DNA of 56,706 nt from an uncultured Bacteroidales bacterium (GCA_946403855.1 CAMJBH010000002.1:91063-147768); one strand, 5' to 3'; shown: positions 15,945-24,975, numbered from the stretch's first letter. Numbers and translations: made by a program. Notes: generated by a model not told the origin, from the letters alone.

Positions 15945-17627
15945 ATGCGTAAGTTATTGTTACCATTCCTTTTACTGCTGCTGACGCAGGTGCTGCAGGC
16001 GCAGGAGATACGTTCCCTGGACATTGATGTTTATATCGATCCGGAGGGGGATGCTTTGATCAAACAGAATTGGGATGTGACTGTGGTGAGCGGTACGGAG
16101 TGGTATATCCCTATCGGCAATTTGAATGGAAGCCTGATCCGGGGGCTCAAAGTGAGCGAGGACGGAAAAGAGTTCGAGAGTGACGGGGACAAATGGGATG
16201 TCGGACGCAGCATTGTTCAGAAGGCAGGGCGTTGCGGCATCGTGGATAAGGGCTCTTCCGGGGTTGAATTGTGCTGGGGCGTAGGTAATTACGGTCCTCA
16301 TAAGTGGACGGCAAGTTATGTGGTGCTGGGCCTTGTGCAGTCGCTTCAGGACTACGATGCGTTCAACTTTATGTTCGTGAATCCGGGGATGGTGGCGCCT
16401 CCGCAGCATGCCTCGGTCCGCTTCCACAAGATATCTGGGGACGGCTTCGTTGCCGATTCCACCCGCTTCTGGTTTTTCGGATGCGAAGGTGAGTCCAAGC
16501 TGTGTGAAGACGGAACGATATTTTTCGAAACCGACCGCCCCATGCCCTCCAACGGCAAGGTGATAGCGATGCTTCGCTTCGAAAAAGGCATGTTCGATGC
16601 TTACAACGAGAAGGATATCCCCTTCGAGAAGATGCAGAAGAAGGCCTTCAGAGGGAGCAGCTATCAGTCTAAGGGTTTTTCTTGGGACAAATTGATAGAC
16701 CTCTTCTTCGAGTTCTTTATTTTGATCATAGGGGCCGGTTTCGCGATTTTCATGTTCCTTCTCAAAGTGAAAGACTGGATCCTGAAGGCGCTTGGCCGGC
16801 AGTGGTCTCCTAAGTTCTTCGGCAGCAAGAGCGTAAAGGGCTGGGAGAGGGACGTGCCCTTCGGCGGCAGTATCCCGGTGGCGGCTTATCTGCTTCAGGA
16901 CGGGACGCGCCTGTCGTTCAAGGACGGGCATCCCGAGAGAGCCATCGGCTCATATTTCCTCCGTTGGGTAAGGAACGGCTATGCTATCCCCGTCAAGGCA
17001 GAGGACGGCCACTACGACCTTCAATTCCCCGAGAAAGATCCAGAGTTCGTGGACAGTAGCGAGAAGTCTCTGTATAGGAAGGCTTTTGCTGCTGCGGGTG
17101 AAAACCGTCTTTTGGAGAAGGGTGAATTTGACCGTTGGGCTGAGAAGCATTATGCGTCACTGTCAGGATGGCCGACCGCCATTGTGAGTGAAGGCAGGAG
17201 TGCCTACTCAGTGTTCAAGGGGAATAAAGTTGACGAGGGCGCTAAGCTTCTGAAATTCAAGAATTTCCTCGAAGATTTCTCGCTTTCCAAGGAGAGGGAA
17301 GTGCCAGAGGTTGCATTGTGGGGACAGTACCTGGAATTTGCACAGTTGTTCGGGATAGCAGACAAAGTGGCGGAGGGATTCTCCAAAATGTATCCGAAGG
17401 AGTTTACTCAGTTCAGTGAGCAATACGGCCTTGATATGACTTCAATGCGCACTTTGATCCATAATTGGAATGCCACCGGAGTGCATGCATACAACAGAGC
17501 TTACGCAACTAAGTCCAGCCACGATGCCGCTTCTGCGAAAGGTGCGTCAGGCGGATTCGGCGGCCATTCTTCTTTCGGAGGAGGCGGCGGTTTCTCTGGC
17601 GGCGGTTTCGGCGGTGGCAGCAGATAA
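15945..17627 (+). CDS. DUF2207 membrane protein with Gly-rich tail
   Basis: This 560-aa protein has a cleavable signal peptide (1-19, ending VLQAQ) and an extracytoplasmic DUF2207 beta-rich domain (about 20-230). A transmembrane segment around 245-275 (FFEFFILIIGAGFAIFMF) and a cytoplasmic alpha-rich region follow. The C-terminus is almost entirely Gly/Ser/Phe (GGGGGFSGGGFGGG), as is common in this family. Function is unknown in the family. It starts 9 nt after the LOG gene stop and ends 10 nt before the GNAT gene, so the three are probably co-transcribed. Confidence 0.8.
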   Translation: MRKLLLPFLLLLLTQVLQAQEIRSLDIDVYIDPEGDALIKQNWDVTVVSGTEWYIPIGNLNGSLIRGLKVSEDGKEFESDGDKWDVGRSIVQKAGRCGIVDKGSSGVELCWGVGNYGPHKWTASYVVLGLVQSLQDYDAFNFMFVNPGMVAPPQHASVRFHKISGDGFVADSTRFWFFGCEGESKLCEDGTIFFETDRPMPSNGKVIAMLRFEKGMFDAYNEKDIPFEKMQKKAFRGSSYQSKGFSWDKLIDLFFEFFILIIGAGFAIFMFLLKVKDWILKALGRQWSPKFFGSKSVKGWERDVPFGGSIPVAAYLLQDGTRLSFKDGHPERAIGSYFLRWVRNGYAIPVKAEDGHYDLQFPEKDPEFVDSSEKSLYRKAFAAAGENRLLEKGEFDRWAEKHYASLSGWPTAIVSEGRSAYSVFKGNKVDEGAKLLKFKNFLEDFSLSKEREVPEVALWGQYLEFAQLFGIADKVAEGFSKMYPKEFTQFSEQYGLDMTSMRTLIHNWNATGVHAYNRAYATKSSHDAASAKGASGGFGGHSSFGGGGGFSGGGFGGGSR

Positions 17628-17637
17628 AAGCTTAATC

Positions 17638-18762
17638 ATGAATAAAATAGAGATAGAAACAGTGAGAACGCGCCGGCAGCTCCGGCAATTTATTCTTTTC
17701 CCTGAAAAACTTTTCAAAGACAACCCAAACTGGGTTCCAGCCCTTGTGGGCGATGAATTCAAGACCCTGGGCCCGGGCAATCCTGCCATGGAGTTCTGCG
17801 AGTGTGAATACTATCTGGCAAAAGATGCCGGCGGACAGATTGTGGGCAGGGTGGCCGCGATAATCAACCATAGGGCGAACTCGCACGCCGGAGAGAAGAT
17901 AGTGCGTTTTGGATGGATCGATTTTATCGACAGTTTTGACGTCTGCAAGGCGCTTATCGATGCCGTGGCGGCATGGGGCCGGGCGAAGGGTATGACCAGC
18001 ATCAAGGGGCCCCTGGGCTTCACCAATATGGATAAATCCGGGCTTTTGGTCGAGGGCTTCGAAAACATGTCTCCCTTTACCTGCATCTACAATTTTCCGT
18101 ATTATGGCGAATACCTCGAGCGCTGCGGGTGTTCCAAAGATGTGGATTGGATACAGCGTTTGGTGACCCTGCCTTCGGACCCGCCGGAGTTTTTCCGTCT
18201 AGCGGACATCGTGGAGCAGCGTTACGGGCTCCATATCTTCAGGCCGAAGAACCGCAAGGAGCTGAGGTCCAAGGCAGAAGACCTTTTCCGGGAGCTGAAC
18301 GCGGCCTTCGCCAATATCTATGAGTTCTGCCCGCTTACGGATGCCCAGGTGCAACTGTATATCAATCAGTATTTTCCTTTGGTGAACAAGGACTTTATCT
18401 GTATGATCCTCGACAAGGAAGAGAACGTGGTAGGATTTGCCATCACGGTTCCGTCGCTCGCCAAGGCCATTCGAAAGTCGCGCGGACGCCTTTTCCCTTT
18501 CGGGTGGATTCGTATCCTGCATGCCATGAATCACGGCCACTTGGTTGAGGCTATGATGGTCGGGGCTGCTCCGGAACACCAGGGCAACGGTGCAAATGTG
18601 ATGATTCTTAAGGACATGCAGCTTATTGCCATGAAGTACGGCATAACTAAGATGATTACCAATCCTCAGCTGGAGGATAACATCAAGGCCATCACAATGT
18701 TTGGCAAATACTATGAAACACAGCCCTATATGCGCCGCCGTTGCTATGTAAAGAATCTGTAA
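17638..18762 (+). CDS. GNAT-superfamily N-acetyltransferase-like protein
   Basis: This 374-aa protein is of a type common in Bacteroidetes, with two GNAT-like halves. The C-terminal half carries the acetyl-CoA-loop-like segment VGAAPEHQGNGANVMIL, resembling the Q/RxxGxG/A motif, followed by a helix and the conserved NPQLEDNIKA. The start is ATG 17638 (MNKIEIETV), 10 nt after the upstream stop. The longer upstream reading is inside the DUF2207 gene. The acyl acceptor is unknown, and nothing nearby identifies it. Confidence 0.75.
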   Translation: MNKIEIETVRTRRQLRQFILFPEKLFKDNPNWVPALVGDEFKTLGPGNPAMEFCECEYYLAKDAGGQIVGRVAAIINHRANSHAGEKIVRFGWIDFIDSFDVCKALIDAVAAWGRAKGMTSIKGPLGFTNMDKSGLLVEGFENMSPFTCIYNFPYYGEYLERCGCSKDVDWIQRLVTLPSDPPEFFRLADIVEQRYGLHIFRPKNRKELRSKAEDLFRELNAAFANIYEFCPLTDAQVQLYINQYFPLVNKDFICMILDKEENVVGFAITVPSLAKAIRKSRGRLFPFGWIRILHAMNHGHLVEAMMVGAAPEHQGNGANVMILKDMQLIAMKYGITKMITNPQLEDNIKAITMFGKYYETQPYMRRRCYVKNL

Positions 18763-18771
18763 AAATATTGC

Positions 18772-18779
18772 TATATTTA
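18772..18779 (+). promoter_or_regulatory. Possible -7 element before the propeller-like lipoprotein
   Basis: TATATTTA is one mismatch from TAnnTTTG and lies 9 nt before the chosen ATG (18789). It is weak evidence. Confidence 0.3.
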
Positions 18780-18788
18780 CAGTTTGAA

Positions 18789-20039
18789 ATGAAAAACAGA
18801 TACATACACGGATTTATTGCCGCCTCGGCACTGATTTTTGCCTTGTGCGCTTTGTTTGCATGTCAGCCCGAGGATCGGACGGATATCGTTCCCGTTGAAA
18901 ATGACGACGAAATAGCAATAGCCAAAGATGGAAAGTCTATGTTTTCCATAGTCTATTCCGCCGACAAACCCAATGCCACGGGGCTCGCCTCTTTTTTATC
19001 CTACTACACTGGGGCCGACATTCCGGTAGTGCGTGACAATGCGGCAGCTTCTGAGTATGAAATACTTGTGGGACAGTGCAACCGCAGCGAGTATGCCCAG
19101 GCGAGCGCAGATTTTGCCGGCACCTTTGGCTACAGCATCAAGGTGGTGGGCCACAAGTTGGTGGTGGCCGGCTCAGACGTAAGCTGGATTGCCCTGGGGC
19201 TCCGAGCCCTGACCAGCAAGCTTGTCGTTGAGTGCTTGGACGGCAAGAATATCGTGATTCCCAAAGACCTGGCGGTCAAGCAGACAAATTCCGACCCTCA
19301 GATGATAGCCCGGCTTATCAGCAAGGGATATGACTTTAATCTAACGGCTGAATCTGTGCTCACCCACGCTCCCGTCGGAGACTTGTACGTGGCCCAGGGC
19401 GCCGCTTCTGACGGCAAGCATTTTTATATTGTCATGCGCAACTCCGCAGATACCAAAGCCGTTGTCTATAAGTACGATATGGCCGGCAAGTACCTTGTGG
19501 CGCAGTCAAAGGAATTCAATGGCGGGCATTGCAACGACATGACCTACGATGCCGCAAAAGACCTTGCAATCGTAGCTCACGGCCAGAGCCAGGGCAAGAT
19601 TCTTACCCCACTGAATGCGTCCACGATGGAGGTTCTTCCCAATATCAATATTTCCGTTGGCAGCGGTGCAATTACTTATAATCAGTCACGTAAGTCCTAT
19701 GCCATCAGCCAGGGCGGCTCGTCTTTCTATGTGACTGACGGTGACTTTAATGTCAAACTCAGCGCCACCCGCACCGATGCCACTGGCTACACGGCCCAGG
19801 GAATGGGCAGCGACGACAGCTACGTCTATTTCCCCATGAGCGGCTCCAAAGACAATGTCCTCGTCGTGTACGACTGGGAAGGCAAGCATGTGACCACGCT
19901 CACCGTGCCGGTGGCTCTTGAGTCGGAGTCCATGTTCTACGCTGCCGGCCGTTATTACGTGGCGTTTTATACCGGCTCTAAGACCGGAGCGGCCATCTAC
20001 GAGATTAAACCTGTACACTATTACTCATTTACCAAATAA
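18789..20039 (+). CDS. Exported lipoprotein with beta-propeller-like C-terminal region
   Basis: This 416-aa lipoprotein starts MKNRYIHGF and has a signal ending ...CALFACQPED, giving the lipid-anchored cysteine. Residues ~40-150 resemble the small alpha/beta N-terminal domain seen before some glycosidases (FLSYYTGADIPVV, YEILVGQCNRSEY). From about 170 onward, short beta-strand repeats (KHFYIVMRNS, KAVVYKYDMAGKYL, DLAIVAHGQSQG) look like a beta-propeller. No catalytic motif is visible. It is followed 17 nt later by another lipoprotein, the alpha/beta hydrolase, and the two probably form an operon. Confidence 0.65.
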   Translation: MKNRYIHGFIAASALIFALCALFACQPEDRTDIVPVENDDEIAIAKDGKSMFSIVYSADKPNATGLASFLSYYTGADIPVVRDNAAASEYEILVGQCNRSEYAQASADFAGTFGYSIKVVGHKLVVAGSDVSWIALGLRALTSKLVVECLDGKNIVIPKDLAVKQTNSDPQMIARLISKGYDFNLTAESVLTHAPVGDLYVAQGAASDGKHFYIVMRNSADTKAVVYKYDMAGKYLVAQSKEFNGGHCNDMTYDAAKDLAIVAHGQSQGKILTPLNASTMEVLPNINISVGSGAITYNQSRKSYAISQGGSSFYVTDGDFNVKLSATRTDATGYTAQGMGSDDSYVYFPMSGSKDNVLVVYDWEGKHVTTLTVPVALESESMFYAAGRYYVAFYTGSKTGAAIYEIKPVHYYSFTK

Positions 20040-20056
20040 TTGCTAACACTTTAACA

Positions 20057-21013
20057 ATGAAGAGAATTTTCCATTTAGCCGCCATTGTGGCGGTTGCTTT
20101 TACGGTCAGCAGTTGTCTCGCCGGCAAGTATATGTCCCGCTATGCGCTTTGTTTCGAGCCCCACGGTGTGGCCGATATCGAGCGCACCCGTCACAAGGCC
20201 GATTCCCTTTGTCCGGGCAGCACCGCTTGGTACGATTCCCTCAAGACAGTGGGCCTGTTGAAAGACACCACCATCGTGGGATACAACGACTTCAAAGTGC
20301 ACGCATGCTACGTACCTGCGGCCGATCCGTCCAATGCTCAGGGCACGGCCATCGTGGTGCACGGCTACAGCGACAACCACCTTGTGTTCCTGTATCTTGT
20401 CCGCATGTACAGGGATGAATTCAATTACAACGTCCTCTTCCCCGATCTTCAGTATCATGGCTATTCGGAGGGCAATCATGCCCAGATGGGATGGTTCGAC
20501 CGCTTCGACGTAGAAAAGTGGATTCAGGTGGCGCATGGTATATGGAACGATGATTTCATGGTTCTTCACGGAGTCTCCATGGGCGGTGCCACTGTCATGA
20601 TGACCAGCGGAGACGAGCTGCCCGAGTATGTGCGTGCATTCGTAGAGGACTGCGGCTATTCTTCCGTGGTCGCCCAGTTCAACAACAACCGCAAGCAGAG
20701 TTTCGCTTTCATTCCGGCCGACGTGCTGCAGAGCGCGAGCCTCGTGACCAAGAAAAAGTACGGCTGGGGCTTCTGGGAGGCGTCTTCAGTGAAGCAGCTC
20801 GCCAAGTGTGACAGGCCTATGCTCTTCATACACGGCGACGCGGACGACTTTGTGCCGGTGAGCCATGTCTATAAGAACTACGAGGCAAAGATTCACGGCT
20901 ACAAGGAGTTGTGGGTGGCTCCCGGCGCCGTGCACGCCAATTCCTACGCCAAGCACCCTCAGGAATACACCCAGAGGGTACGCGACTTCCTGGCAAAGGC
21001 CAAAACGCTTTAG
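20057..21013 (+). CDS. Alpha/beta-hydrolase lipoprotein
   Basis: This is a 318-aa alpha/beta hydrolase. The signal peptide ends at lipobox VSSC (C20), so it is probably anchored in the envelope. The oxyanion-region HGYSDN sits near 102-107. The nucleophile elbow is GVSMGG (S174), followed by the acid in HGDADDFVP (D263) and the histidine in AVHANSY (H293), giving a complete triad. The size and motifs match serine aminopeptidase/esterase-like enzymes of the Hydrolase_4 type. The substrate is not predictable. It is the last gene before a strong hairpin. Confidence 0.85.
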   Translation: MKRIFHLAAIVAVAFTVSSCLAGKYMSRYALCFEPHGVADIERTRHKADSLCPGSTAWYDSLKTVGLLKDTTIVGYNDFKVHACYVPAADPSNAQGTAIVVHGYSDNHLVFLYLVRMYRDEFNYNVLFPDLQYHGYSEGNHAQMGWFDRFDVEKWIQVAHGIWNDDFMVLHGVSMGGATVMMTSGDELPEYVRAFVEDCGYSSVVAQFNNNRKQSFAFIPADVLQSASLVTKKKYGWGFWEASSVKQLAKCDRPMLFIHGDADDFVPVSHVYKNYEAKIHGYKELWVAPGAVHANSYAKHPQEYTQRVRDFLAKAKTL

Positions 21014-21033
21014 CATTTCTAGTTGCTGCGTGC

Positions 21034-21113
21034 CAGGGGGTGTCTTTGACGGCACCCCTAGGTGCGTAATAGAGCTTTTTTGCTCCACGGGGTGCTGAAA
21101 CAGACACCCCCTG
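21034..21113. other. Inverted repeat between convergent genes
   Basis: CAGGGGGTGTCT (21034-21045) is the exact reverse complement of AGACACCCCCTG (21102-21113). Smaller GGGGTG/CACCCC hairpins are nested inside. It lies directly beside the terminator hairpin at 21115-21155, giving the gap an unusually dense secondary structure. Confidence 0.5.
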
Positions 21114-21114
21114 A

Positions 21115-21155
21115 CACGAAAGGAGGCCGACTATTGCAGCCGGCCTCCTTTCGTG
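21115..21155. terminator. Strong bidirectional hairpin between convergent genes
   Basis: A 15-bp perfect stem has its left arm at 21115-21129 (key bases CGAAAGGAGGCCG) and its right arm at 21141-21155, with an 11-nt loop. It serves the plus-strand hydrolase gene (ends 21013) and the minus-strand outer-membrane gene (ends 21167). Confidence 0.7.
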
Positions 21156-21166
21156 AGCAGTGTGTT

Positions 21167-22525
21167 TTAGAACTGGTAGTTGATACCGATTCCAAGCCAC
21201 ATGCCTGCGTCGAGAGGCTTGTAGAAGCACTTGGCGAGTTCGACAGAGACGATGAAGTTCTGGTTCATGGCAATCTTCAGACCGGCACCGGCGCTGTAAA
21301 CGATATCGCCGACCTTGGATGCATCGTAAAGCTGTCCCAGAGGCATGTAGGTATCGACGCTGAGCGCCTGAGCTTTCTTAAATGCCTCTTCGCGGTAAGA
21401 CTTGGTGATGACACCGGCGTCGAAGAACGGATTCACCGCGATATAGAAGTACTGGTTGAACAGCTTGAAGTTAACGAGCTTTACGCGCAGTTCGGTATTG
21501 ACCCATGCAAAGCCCTCGGCCAGGATCCTGTTCTCGCGCAGACCGCGGATGGTGTTGGAAGAACCGAAGCCCTCGGAGATCATGTTGCGCTGCACAAGCA
21601 GAGGATTGTTCTGGATCATGTACAGGGGTGTCTCTCCGGCGATGGTCTGCTGCCATGCGAGGCGGTAGGCAAACACGGGGTCTCCTGCAGGGATGTGGAT
21701 GGGGATGTCGATGTAGTGACGGAAGTACATACAGGCCTTCAGGTAGCGCTGGTCGAGTACGTTTCCGTTGAGGTAAGCCTCAGCCCAGATGCCCCTGTTC
21801 GGAGCGGCCTCAATGTCGCGGGTGTCATATACGAAACCGGCGTTGAGCTCAAGGGCGGTGCCTCCGTCTTTTTCGGCATCGGTAATCAGACCGAGTTTCT
21901 GGTAGTCCCTATACAGGGTCTTCTCTTTGTCGTAGTACTGTTTGGCGTCAGAACCTTCGACCTTGTAGCCATTGTCGCGCATGTCGCCGAGCTTCCAGTT
22001 CCAGAAGTTCACGCCGGCGGCCCAGTTCAGGTGGTCGGTAATGCGTCCCTGAAGGTTGGCCAGAATCCTAAGCATCTGACGGCTCATGCCGAAGTAGTTG
22101 ATGCCGGTGGTCTTGTTGGTCCAGTAGGAGTCGTAGGTCTGGGGCAGGTTGGCAAGTGATGCGCCGCCGTTGTATCCCCAGAAGCTGTACAGAGGATCGT
22201 TTACGTAGGTAGCTGAAGCATTGACGCGCATGCCGGGGATAAGATATTTCGAATCGTAGGCAAGGTAGAAGCGAGAACGCTGGCTGTGAGTGAAATAGGA
22301 GGCTTCCCAGCTGATCTTGTGAAGGGGATCGGGATAGGTTGAGCCGTCTCCATAGTAGTAAACATCGCCGAAAGCACCGGCCTGGAAGCCGTTATCTACA
22401 GAGTAGGTTGCTGTGGGCAGAACACCGAAACTCCAGCCCTTCTTCATTTCTTTTTCCTTTTCTTGGGCGGAGGTGGCAATTGTTACGCCAGTAACGAGTA
22501 TTGCCGCAAGTAGTAGTTTCTTCAT
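21167..22525 (-). CDS. BamA/TamA (Omp85)-like outer membrane beta-barrel protein
   Basis: This 452-aa protein has a signal peptide (MKKLLLAAILVTGVTIATSAQ) followed directly by a beta-barrel without obvious POTRA domains. Alternating amphipathic strands run the full length and the protein ends in ...GIGINYQF, with the terminal Phe of outer-membrane barrels. The segment SSNTIRGLRENRI resembles the conserved VRGF/Y region of Omp85 proteins. The layout matches the surface-antigen (Bac_surface_Ag) group common in Bacteroidetes. The cargo is unknown. Its promoter (22561-22568) separates it from the LytTR gene. Confidence 0.75.
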   Translation of the reverse strand: MKKLLLAAILVTGVTIATSAQEKEKEMKKGWSFGVLPTATYSVDNGFQAGAFGDVYYYGDGSTYPDPLHKISWEASYFTHSQRSRFYLAYDSKYLIPGMRVNASATYVNDPLYSFWGYNGGASLANLPQTYDSYWTNKTTGINYFGMSRQMLRILANLQGRITDHLNWAAGVNFWNWKLGDMRDNGYKVEGSDAKQYYDKEKTLYRDYQKLGLITDAEKDGGTALELNAGFVYDTRDIEAAPNRGIWAEAYLNGNVLDQRYLKACMYFRHYIDIPIHIPAGDPVFAYRLAWQQTIAGETPLYMIQNNPLLVQRNMISEGFGSSNTIRGLRENRILAEGFAWVNTELRVKLVNFKLFNQYFYIAVNPFFDAGVITKSYREEAFKKAQALSVDTYMPLGQLYDASKVGDIVYSAGAGLKIAMNQNFIVSVELAKCFYKPLDAGMWLGIGINYQF

Positions 22526-22560
22526 TGTATTGTTATTAATTACGTTGCTTTAAAAGTGCG

Positions 22561-22568
22561 CAAATCTA
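22561..22568 (-). promoter_or_regulatory. -7 element of the outer-membrane barrel gene
   Basis: TAGATTTG on the minus strand matches TAnnTTTG, 35 nt before the ATG at 22525. No good TTTG is seen at the -33 distance. Confidence 0.5.
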
Positions 22569-22590
22569 ATAAATTTCTTTGGATTTACAG

Positions 22591-23406
22591 CTATAAAATG
22601 GATGCAATGCTTTCGTAGTACTTCTTGGAAATGGGAATTCCCTCATCTCCTGTGCCCAGGTCGGCGAAGTTGATGCCGTTTGCTCCCTTGCTTATAGTCT
22701 TGACATGCAGAGGGTTAATTATATAACAGCGGTGAGCTCTCGCAAAGCCGGCCTTTTCGCACAATGGCTCAATGCTTTTCATGGAGTTACGAATCTGGAA
22801 ACGCTTTTCGATCCCGTTCTCAAGATAGTGTATGATTATGTAATTCTCGTTAGATTCGATATATAGCACAGACGACGCTTCGGTGATGAACTTCAGTTGG
22901 TGCCTGTTGTCGTAGAACTTGAGCCTAGTCTCGTCCGCGGGCCCGTCGTAGCGGGATTTGTCCCTTACGCAGATGATAAGGGTCAGAATGATATACGGAA
23001 AGATAGAGACGGCACCTATGTTTATGATGGAACGTCCCAGCCAGCTGAACCATCCGTCCTCTCCGCGCGCCATCAGTACGAGGAAGAGGGAAACAAAGGC
23101 ACCGCACACGGCAATTTCCCCAAGGCACCATATGCAGTAGCGGTACAAGTCCATGGCCAGATGCTTGCGGAGCAGCCACAGAAGCACCCGCGAAAGGGAC
23201 AGGACGGCCAGCATGATGGTGAACGTAATCACTATATTGAAACTATAGACATTGCTCATCGCCGACAGGCCTTCGCCGGCCCGCATCAGTTCGCACAGAC
23301 CCTTGGGCTCGTATAGCAGGACGCTAATCAGGAAGAACACCGGAATGGCCAGCGCAAACACGTACGAAGGGAAAAAGCGCACAAGTGATTTCGGATAATA
23401 GCTCAT
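22591..23406 (-). CDS. Membrane-bound LytTR-family transcription regulator
   Basis: This 271-aa protein has four hydrophobic segments in its first ~150 residues (such as VFALAIPVFFLISVLLY and IVITFTIMLAVLSL). A cytoplasmic LytTR DNA-binding domain follows (about 170-271, with SSVLYIESNENYIIIHYLENG, FARAHRCYIINPLHV and ISKKYYESI). Regulators of this TM-LytTR layout bind upstream repeats and often regulate themselves and a neighbour. The start is MSYYPK at 23406. The longer reading would run through the -7 element at 23429-23436 and cannot be correct if that promoter is used. The gene is divergent from the lipid-type operon beginning at 23583, its most likely target. Confidence 0.85.
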   Translation of the reverse strand: MSYYPKSLVRFFPSYVFALAIPVFFLISVLLYEPKGLCELMRAGEGLSAMSNVYSFNIVITFTIMLAVLSLSRVLLWLLRKHLAMDLYRYCIWCLGEIAVCGAFVSLFLVLMARGEDGWFSWLGRSIINIGAVSIFPYIILTLIICVRDKSRYDGPADETRLKFYDNRHQLKFITEASSVLYIESNENYIIIHYLENGIEKRFQIRNSMKSIEPLCEKAGFARAHRCYIINPLHVKTISKGANGINFADLGTGDEGIPISKKYYESIASIL

Positions 23407-23409
23407 TTT

Positions 23410-23500
23410 GTCACGTTTTTTATTGTGACAAATATAATACAATTCTTTTTTCGTCACAAATTTCAGGCATTTTTGTCACAATTGGTCCTGTTTCATCACA
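23410..23500. promoter_or_regulatory. Phased TCACA repeats: candidate LytTR operator
   Basis: TCACA occurs in direct orientation at 23454, 23476 and 23496, 22 and 20 bp apart (about two helical turns). A further inverted pair, GTCAC (23410-23414) and GTGACA (23425-23430), flanks the regulator's -7 region. Together they span the divergent promoters of the LytTR gene and the condensation-like operon. Confidence 0.55.
23429..23460 (-). promoter_or_regulatory. Promoter of the LytTR regulator
   Basis: On the minus strand, TTTG (23457-23460) lies exactly 20 nt before TATATTTG (23429-23436), a full Bacteroidetes -33/-7 match. It ends 22 nt upstream of the ATG at 23406 and decides that start. Confidence 0.75.
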
Positions 23501-23524
23501 AAAATACGTTTCTCGTGGCATCTA

Positions 23525-23556
23525 TTTCCTGCTTAAGATGCGGACCAGTACTTTTG
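23525..23556 (+). promoter_or_regulatory. Promoter of the condensation-like/lipid operon
   Basis: TACTTTTG (23549-23556) matches TAnnTTTG. TTTC sits at the -33 distance (23525-23528, 20-nt spacer). The ATG follows at 23583. The TCACA repeats lie just upstream. Confidence 0.55.
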
Positions 23557-23582
23557 TATCGCCAAACGTAAACAACACAGAT

Positions 23583-24935
23583 ATGAAACTACCCGAATGG
23601 ACAAAGCTGGAGAATTCCGCTATTATATATCCCTCTTGTAAGACCAGCAAATATGCGGTCGTTTACCGTATGTCTGTAACCCTGGATGCCAGGGTTGATA
23701 CTGACATACTCGCCGAAGCCCTTCAGAACATGATGCCGCGCTTCCCGAGTTTCCGTTACACTGTCAAGAAAGGCATGTTCTGGTGGTTCCTTCAACGTCT
23801 CGAAAACGATCCGGACATTTCGGACCCGTCTCCTCTGAGGGCGTTCGATTTACGGCACAACGGAGGTTATATGTTCAAGCTCTCCGCTTCCGGCGACAAG
23901 ATTAACCTTGACGTTTTTCATGCGCTTACCGACGGAACCGGCGCAATGACCTTCTTGCTGAGCGTGGCCGCTGAGTACCTGAGGATTAGCTGCGGCGCGC
24001 GCATCCCTTGCGGAAAGTGGGTCCTGGATCCCTCCGAGGAGCCTGACGCATTAGAGATGGAAGACGGCTTCGACCACTTCTCCGGCACCAAGGGTTCGCT
24101 TGACAGCGAGAAGAAAGCATACCACATAAAAGGCCGCGTCGAGCGCCCCGATATCCTCAACTCCCTTGGCGTGTCGGTAAGTGTCGAGGCCATCTCCGCA
24201 GTTGCTAAGAGCATGGATTGTACCGTGACCGAGTTCATAACCGCCTTGATGCTCTATTCGCTTCAGGAAGTCAGGAACAATGATCCGTCGGCCCGCAAGA
24301 GCACCCACCTGCGCATGGAGGTCCCGGTGAACCTGCGCCCGATATTCGGGAGCAAAACCCTCCGCAACTATTCCTCATACGTGTATATCGGCGTGGACGT
24401 AGCAAATGGTGACTACAGCCTGCCGGCTGTTGCGAAGGAAGTTAAATATCAGAAGAGGCTTTACACCCAGCCATCGCACCTGACCCGCAGGATTGCCGCC
24501 AACGTGGCCCTGGAGGACAACCTGGCGATTCGCTGCGTTCCCTTGTTCATCAAGAAACCTATTATCAATCTCATCAATCACTTGAAAGGTGATAAATATG
24601 CCTCTTATACCTTCTCCAACATGGGAAACATTGAACTTCCGGAGGGCATGAGAGAGCACGTGAAAGACATTCACTTCATCCTCGGCAGAACCCGTAAACG
24701 CTCAGGCTCCTGCGCCTGTGTGAGTTATGGTGGAAGGCTTAACCTGGACTTTTCCCGCAAAATCGCCGAGGATGATTTTGAAAGGACATTCGTCAAAAAT
24801 CTCAAGGCGCTGGGCATCTGGGCCACAGTAACGGTCCCTTCTGAGGCCCTTCGTCCCGAGAAAGGAAAGGTATATAACAATCGTCCGGTTTTTAAATCCG
24901 GATCGCTTATCCCCAAATATCTTCTTTGCATATAA
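23583..24935 (+). CDS. Stand-alone condensation-fold acyltransferase
   Basis: This 450-aa protein is of the chloramphenicol-acetyltransferase/NRPS-condensation superfamily, resembling alcohol acetyltransferase-like or Pap-type acyltransferases. The catalytic HxxxDG is HALTDG at 113-118, preceded by Phe instead of the second His of NRPS C domains. The latch-type segment SYTFSNMGNIELP also fits. It probably moves an acyl group from a thioester to an alcohol or amine. It is first in an operon with a PlsC-like acyltransferase and an acyl-CoA synthetase, which suggests lipid or lipopeptide acylation. The start at 23583 (MKLPEW) is preferred because further-upstream codons fall in the promoter region. 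Confidence 0.75.
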   Translation: MKLPEWTKLENSAIIYPSCKTSKYAVVYRMSVTLDARVDTDILAEALQNMMPRFPSFRYTVKKGMFWWFLQRLENDPDISDPSPLRAFDLRHNGGYMFKLSASGDKINLDVFHALTDGTGAMTFLLSVAAEYLRISCGARIPCGKWVLDPSEEPDALEMEDGFDHFSGTKGSLDSEKKAYHIKGRVERPDILNSLGVSVSVEAISAVAKSMDCTVTEFITALMLYSLQEVRNNDPSARKSTHLRMEVPVNLRPIFGSKTLRNYSSYVYIGVDVANGDYSLPAVAKEVKYQKRLYTQPSHLTRRIAANVALEDNLAIRCVPLFIKKPIINLINHLKGDKYASYTFSNMGNIELPEGMREHVKDIHFILGRTRKRSGSCACVSYGGRLNLDFSRKIAEDDFERTFVKNLKALGIWATVTVPSEALRPEKGKVYNNRPVFKSGSLIPKYLLCI

Positions 24936-24940
24936 TTTAT

Positions 24941-24948
24941 TATATTTG
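24941..24948 (+). promoter_or_regulatory. Internal -7 element before the PlsC-like gene
   Basis: TATATTTG sits between the two genes, 27 nt before the ATG at 24976. The TTG start at 24946 would lie within it, so the ATG start is used. The genes may have both operon and internal transcription. Confidence 0.45.
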
Positions 24949-24975
24949 CGGTCTGTATTAACACATAAACCGAAT

